This document shows, piece after piece, positions 1 through 6,500 of a DNA stretch of 10,138 nucleotides. Where the stretch lies: positions 1 through 10,138 of the forward strand of contig JANDJZ010001740.1 in NCBI GenBank assembly GCA_027943245.1, given 5' to 3'. Made by a program: the position numbers and the translations under genes. A model generated the notes under the pieces. The model worked only from the letters and a program-made list of their open reading frames with translations, was not told where the DNA came from and searched no databases. Origin of the DNA: Acanthamoeba sp. SK_2022b (lineage: Eukaryota; Discosea; Longamoebia; Acanthamoebidae). Position 1 is the first letter of the stretch; every line of letters starts with the position of its first letter.

Positions 1-25
1 GAGTTAACACCCAAGCAGACGCCGC

Positions 26-57
26 AATATCAGCACCAGAATGTTGGTGCTGATATT
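26..57 (+). terminator. Strong hairpin, possible terminator of a gene left of the window
   Basis: AATATCAGCACCA (26-38) pairs perfectly with TGGTGCTGATATT (45-57) around a 6-nt loop. No T-tract follows on either strand, so it may be a terminator lacking a classical tail, or a regulatory hairpin. ATGTTG (41-46) and CAACAT (58-63) could form a competing smaller stem. Confidence 0.45.
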
Positions 58-548
58 CAACATCTGTATGTGGTGTGGCTGATTCAGGGTATTCCCTAGA
101 TCGCTCAAGCGCCTCCCTCGTAGCGCTGGTACGAGTCTCTGGTTACATGTAAAAAAACTATTGAAATAGAAAAAAACATGATTTAGCCTATCGATATGTG
201 CAGTGGTTTTTCAGTGCATGTTCTGGTCGATTGGACCTGCATGGGTTAACCATGGGTTGTATATATGTCTGATAGGCGACTTACCGTTGCACAGGTGCGG
301 GTCCATGGAAACTGGTCCGTCACTGAAAAAATACAAGCACGGTGAATATGGTTTGTCGAGGGAGGAATGTTTTGCGTCGCAAACCCGACTGAAGGTGTGT
401 CCGCTCAACGGGCAGTGGAGCAGCGCGCAAGCGTTGATGGAAATTCGCCTTTTTTTGATTGACGCGCAGGATCTGCGCGAAACATTTTGCTTCCAACCTC
501 ATCGGCTGCAAGGTGAGTTGTGAGCTCGTGATTCAAATAGAACTATTC

Positions 549-553
549 GAGGT
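549..553 (+). promoter_or_regulatory. Ribosome binding site for the ATG at 560
   Basis: GAGGT lies 6 nt before the ATG at 560 and is the best Shine-Dalgarno match near the start of the giant gene. It favours 560 over the next in-frame ATG at 647. Confidence 0.6.
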
Positions 554-559
554 ACGGCG

Positions 560-3500
560 ATGCAAATGCGCTGGGTACAACTGATGGCCATTGCCATTGG
601 GAAAATCATTTTCCTGTCATATCTCCTTGAGAAAACGGGGAATATCATGCATGCTCTCAATCGCCTGCCTGGTTCGGCATTTTTTCGCAAGTGGCGTGCA
701 GCGAAGTGCCTTTTCTCTTTGCTGCTGCTTTCATGCGCGGGTATCTCATCCACGGCACTGGCGGCGACCATCGTCTTCACGGTCACCGACAACAGCGACG
801 CTCCCAATGCCAATGCAACGACACCAACCACCTGTGTCAGCACGCTGGGGGGCACCTTTGCTGGCGCATGTACGCTGCGAGCGGCCATTCAGGCAGCCAA
901 CTACACGCTGCAAACACTGGATCCGAGTGCCGATGTTTCCATCGTCTTTGCGCCGACACTGACCACGTCGGTACGAACCATACAGAGCGGGACATCCAAG
1001 GATGCGGCGGGAAACCTCCATCCGTATGTCGACAATCAGACGGTTTACGTGCGCTGTGCCAATACATTCATCAGCGGAGCCCAGTCCGGCGCCGTGACGG
1101 GAGCCACCAATGCCTGTGGTCAAAGCCAGATGATCAGCGGCGGCGATACGGGCACCACCACTGGTGCCGGTGGTGCCTGGTACTGGCTCAAAGGCACCGT
1201 GCCAGCCGGCACGGGCTCGTTGACCATCGATTTCGGGGGAGTCATACAAGTCCAGAACTGGGCGGACTCCCCCTGGGAAACTTTTTATCTTGGTGGGAAG
1301 AACATCACGCTCACCAATTCGCCCAACATGACCTGTGGCGAAGCGGTATTCGTCGTTGGCTCCCCGGCGAACAATATCACCATTGATCGCGTCGGCTTGG
1401 TGAATGTGGCGCCAACCCCTGCGGGAGAGGGGACGCCGTTCAACTGCGAGCTGTACGCGGAGATTCATCAAGGCGCACAAAACGTATTCTTTACCAATAG
1501 CACGATCAATTCCGCGATATGGAATGGAAATTACGGCAATAACAAGGGCTCGGCTATTTCCGTTGCCGCAAGCAACGGTGCAGGCACAGTTTCCAACATT
1601 GTTGTCGATAATTTCACGGTAACGAATCTGCCCAACCCTATCGGGGGAATGCAGCTCGAGCAGTTCTTCCAGGTCATGTCGAACATGACCGTCAACGGAT
1701 TGACGATCAAAGATTCGAATATCGCACTGAGTCCGACTGGTGGAAATGCGCCCAGGGCCGTGGTGTCGGTTGATGGAACGATCAACCTGGGCAATGGAAT
1801 TGGTCTTGCCGTGACGGGTAATACCTTCTCGCTGCCTATTGCCGCCTATACCACTTCATCGCCAATGCATGTGTCGGCACCAACGGTGAATACGGCAGCC
1901 TCAGGCACGACGCAGGTAGTGACGGTGACCGATAACAATTTCACTGGCGGGGGGGACGGGTTGAATATTAGTGGGACGGGTACGGCACCAGGGTTGATTG
2001 GCAACAACAAGATGACAAGCCAGTCGAGAAGTGCCATTCGTATCACTACGCATGATTTCTTCAAGATTTCTCAGAACACGCTGTTTTCCGTGCCTGTGGC
2101 TGCAAACTCAGGTATCAGTTTGCTGACGACGGCCAATGGACAAACCGGATGGACCCCGACCCTTGGCGTTGGCGCCAGTGACACCGCCGCCTGCACCTGG
2201 ACATTCAATATCACGGCAAATGCCAATGCGAGCGAGCCGGCACCGTATACGGTGGAAGCCTTTTGGTCGCCGACCGGCGCGGGCGCCAACGACGCACAGG
2301 TCTATCTGGGCTCAGGGACCATGGCCGGAGCCTCGGGAACGCTGACCGTTCCTTCGTATCTCAGCGGCCAGGTGCGGGTCACAGTGACGGACAGCAATTC
2401 CGGTGGGGCCCAGACCTCGCAGCTTTCAACGGCGGCAAGCGTCACCGGTTTTCCCTGTGCCCTGAAATCCGGCGTTCTGGCGACGACCAACAATCAACCT
2501 GTCGGCAGCAGCGACTTGCTGGAGGTCTACATTGTTGACGGCCAAGGCAATGCCTGGACGGGGGGCAGTGACACCGTTACCTTCGCAGCGCCGCCTGCAG
2601 GTGTCACGTTCAATGGCAGCTCCGCCGCAGTCAGCTGCACGACCGACTCCAGCGGAAAGTGCGCGTCTCCCATCAATGCCAGCAGCAGTGTCGCCGGAAC
2701 ATTCACGACACCCGTGACCTTGTCGTCGTCAGTCGCTGGTGCCACGTTCTCCAATCTTCCCTTGGGTGGAAGCCCGGTATCTGGCGCAGTGACTTATCAG
2801 CCTTCGCCGGTTGCTTACAGCTTCACCGGGCTGCCGGCCAGCACGACCGGTTCTGAAATCGCCGCGAGTCCGCCATCGATTGCGGCCAATGGCGTCTCCA
2901 CCAGCACCTTGGCCGTGCAGTTGAAGGATGCGTTAGGCAACCTTGTCACCACCTGTACCGATACGGTGGCCTTCACCCTCAATGCGGGGACGCAAGGCGT
3001 TCCTGCCGTCAGCGTCACGGGCTGCAGTGCCGGCATGTACACGGGGACGGTGACATCGCCGGTGCTGGTCGGCAGCGGCACCTTCGGGTTCACCATCAAC
3101 GGGTCTGCGGCTGTTGCCACCGCAACGGTCTCCTATGCGGCCGCAACGCCGAGCACGAGTGCATCGACGATAGTCGCCACTCCGGCATCGATCGTGGCCA
3201 ACGGCAGCTCCACCAGCGTGCTGCGCGTGCAACTGGTCGATGCCAGCAGCAATCCGATCAACACGTGCACGAACACGGTGGCGTTCACCCTGAACGGCGG
3301 AACGCAGGGAACGCCGAATGTGGGCGCGGCCTCGTGTACTGCCGGCATCTATACGGGCACCGTCACATCGCCCACGGCGGTCGGCAGCGGGATCTTCGGA
3401 TTCACCATCAACGGCTCTGCCGCAGTTGCTACGGCTTCAGTGAGCTACACGGCGGGTCCGCCAAGTACCAGCGCCTCGACCATCGTTGCGAGTCCGACCT

Positions 3501-6500
3501 CGATCATTGCCAATGGCACTGCAACCAGCACATTGACGGCGCAGCTCAAGGATGCGTCAGGCAATTCGATTGCGACCTGTGCCAACACGGTGGCCTTCAC
3601 GCTGAACGGCGGAACACAGGGCTCGCCTGCGGTCGGCGCGGGGGCGTGCAGCGCAGGGGTGTACACGGCAACCGTCACGGCACCTACCGCAGTCGGCAGC
3701 GGCACCTTTGGTTTCACCATCAATGGCTCGGCCGCCACGGCTACGGCTGCGGTGAACTACACGGCCGGCTCGCCCAGCAATGGCGCGAATGGAAACCTGA
3801 TCAGTGCCAGTCCGCTCAGCGTTGTCGCAGACAACACGGCCACGAGTTCGATCAGCGTGACCCTGCGCGATGCCAATGGCAATCCCGCCACGGATACGGT
3901 GGCGCACACGATTGTCTTCACCAAAACGGGCGTGGGCACGACCACGCCGGCCGCACCCACGTGCACGATCGCGGCCAACGCCAATCCGGCCACCTGCTCC
4001 GTGACGGTGAAATCGGCCACGGTCGGCACCGCAAGTTTCACGGCGACGGACAACGGAGAGGCCGTGAGCAATGGCAGCCCGGTATCGGTCAACTTCATTG
4101 CCGGGCCGCCCAGCAATACAGCCAGTGGCAATCTGCTCAGTGCCACACCGCTCTCGGTGATGGCCGACGGTACGAGCACCGGCACGGTGACCGTCGCACT
4201 GCAGGACGCCAATGGCAATGCAACCGTCGATACGGTTGCCCACACCATCGGCTTTGTCCATACCGGCGCCGGCACGCCTTCGGCAACTTCCTGCACGATT
4301 GCGGCCAATGCGAATCCAGCGCGCTGCTCCATCACGGTGACATCCACCGTCGCGGGTGCGGCGAGCTTCACAGCCACGGACAACAACGGCACCACTACCC
4401 AGAGCGTGGCAAACGGCAGTCCGGCCGTGATCAACTTCACGGCCAATGCCGCCGACCCCGCCAGGTCGGGGGTGCGTACCGTCAGCAGTCCGGCCACGGC
4501 CAATGGCTCGGCGACGGATGTGCTTGAAGCGTTTGTGGGAGATGTCAACGGCAATCCGGTGGCCGGAAGCGTTGTCACGTTCTCTCCCACCGCAAACATC
4601 ACCTTCAGCGGTACCTGCACCACCAATGCGGCCGGTACCTGCCAGGTCACCGCCAGGACAACCGTCGCGGGTTCCTACACTTCCGGCGCAAGCATCGCGA
4701 GCGGCGCATTGAGCGGCAGCGGCATCAGCGCCGGCGGCAATACGTACGGCGCTACGGCTGCCTATGTCTTTACGGCAGGTGCCGTCGATCCCGCCAATTC
4801 GACCATGTCGGTCGATGCGAACAACCAGGCAGCTGGCGGCGGCCAGGACGTCGTTTCCGTGGTCACCAAGGATGCGTTCGGCAATCCAGTCACCGGCGTT
4901 GCCGTGAACTTCAGCGTGACGCCTGCCGGAGCGGCGCCTGCCACCGCCAGTTGCACGACTGCCGGTGTGGCGGCGACCTGCTCGGTGTCGTTCACCAGCG
5001 TGACCGCATCGACTTACTCGGCTGCCGCCACGGTGGGTGCAACTGCCATCGGCAACAGCCCGCAATCGATGGCCTTTGTCGCCGGCAATGCCTCGGCAAG
5101 CAATTCGGGCCTGCGTGTCGTGAGCGACAACGCGGCGGCAAATGGCACGGCAACCGATGTGGTGGAAGCATATGTGCGCGATGCCGGTGGTAACCCCAAG
5201 GGCGGCGAGGTCGTCACCTTTGCCGGTACCCCCGGCGTGAAGCTGAACGGTGGCGCGGACGGCGCGTCAGCCACTTGCACCACTGGAACAAGCGGCGCAA
5301 CTCTGGGCATCTGCTCGATCACTGCCACCAGCACAGCGAGTGGTACCTACACCATCGCCACCAGCATTCCTGCAGGAACCCTGGGTGGCACGTTCACCGT
5401 GGGAGCAAACGCGTATTCGCCAAGCGCCGCACAAATTCATTTTGTGAGCGTGGTGAACCTTAGTGTCACCAAGGCCAACCCTGGCAGCCTGACTGTGGGC
5501 ACGCCCTTCAACTATGCGTTCTCCGTGTCCAATGCCGCCAGTGCCTTCGGTCCTGCCAACAGCGTGACCATCAAGGACCTGGTGCCGGCAGGCATCAGCA
5601 TCACGGGCGTGCCGACTGGTGCAAACGTGGCCAGTGCGACCTGCACGCCCAATACCTTCCCGTTTGCGGGTAACGGCAGTTCCGTGCTGACGTGTACGGT
5701 GAGCTTCACCACACCGGTGGCGGCTGGCAGCAGCACCAGCTTCAACCTGCCAGCTGTGCCGACGGCGGTGGGCTCGAGCACGAACACGGCTTCCTATGAT
5801 CCGTCCGGTGGTACCAGCCCGGTCAATCCGACGGCAGGTTGCACGACGGACTGCTCGTCGACGCCCGCCACCCCAGTCAACCCTGGTTCGCCCACGCTGA
5901 CGGTCAGCAAGGCCAACCCCGGCAGCCTGGCTGTGGGGACTGCGTTCAACTACGCCTTCACGGTAGCGAATGCGGCTGGAGCGTTCGGTCCCGCCACCAG
6001 CGTGACCATCAAGGACCTGGTGCCTGCGGGTATCAGCATCACGGGCGTGCCGACCGGCGCAAACGTGGCCAGTGCAACCTGCACACCCAACGCCTTCCCG
6101 TTTGCGGGCAATGGCAGCGCCGTCCTGACGTGTACGGTGAACTTCACGACCTCGGTCGCAGCCGGTGGCAGCACCAGCTTCAACCTGCCGGCTGTTCCGA
6201 CGGCTGTGGGTTCGAGCACCAACACGGCCTCCTACGATCCGTCGGGCGGCATCAGCCCGGTCAATCCGACGGCAGGGTGCACAACAGACTGCGCGTCGAC
6301 ACCCACCACTCCTGTCACGCCTGGTTCGCCTGCACTGACGGTCAGCAAGGCCAACCCGGGCAGCCTGGCCCTGGGTACGCCCTTCAACTACGCCTTCACG
6401 GTGAATAACGCCGCCGGTGCCTTCGGCCCCGCAACCAGCGTGACTATCAAGGACTTGGTGCCTGCGGGGATCAGCATCACGGGTGTGCCGACCGGTGCGA

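Larger units (their letters stand above)
1..559. other. Gene-free leader upstream of the giant gene
   Basis: No convincing coding region is seen. Short frames here lack ribosome sites, start at poor codons or overlap on both strands. The stretch is more AT-rich than the rest. It holds a 13-bp hairpin at 26-57, a 6-bp dyad CTCGTA/TACGAG at 117-135, a palindrome TTACATGTAA at 143-152, A7 tracts at 151-157 and 170-176, a direct repeat CATGGGTT at 240-247 and 251-258, a dyad TTTGCG-T-CGCAAA at 371-383, a T7 tract at 450-456 and a 17-bp dyad CGCGCAGGATCTGCGCG at 463-479. A promoter must lie here, but no -35/-10 pair stands out; TTGAAA at 161-166 is a possible -35 with no good -10. Confidence 0.6.

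Noticed and set aside
240..258. Direct repeat CATGGGTT with 11-bp period as iterons
   Set aside because: Only two copies and no replication gene nearby; most likely chance.
271..395. Possible c-di-GMP (GEMM-like) riboswitch in the leader
   Set aside because: A few short motifs (GCACAGG, CGCAAA) vaguely resemble it, but the conserved core and pairing stems are not present. A covariance-model scan would decide.
203..523. 106-codon forward frame in the leader
   Set aside because: GTG start without ribosome site, no recognisable domain, and competing frames on the other strand; it looks like chance.
3265..4527. 420-codon forward frame in another register inside the giant gene
   Set aside because: His/Gln/Arg-rich out-of-frame translation of repetitive DNA, with no start signal.
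3557..5065. 502-codon minus-strand frame under the Ig-like modules
   Set aside because: Shadow of the forward gene; the translation is Arg/Gly-rich and has no domain logic.
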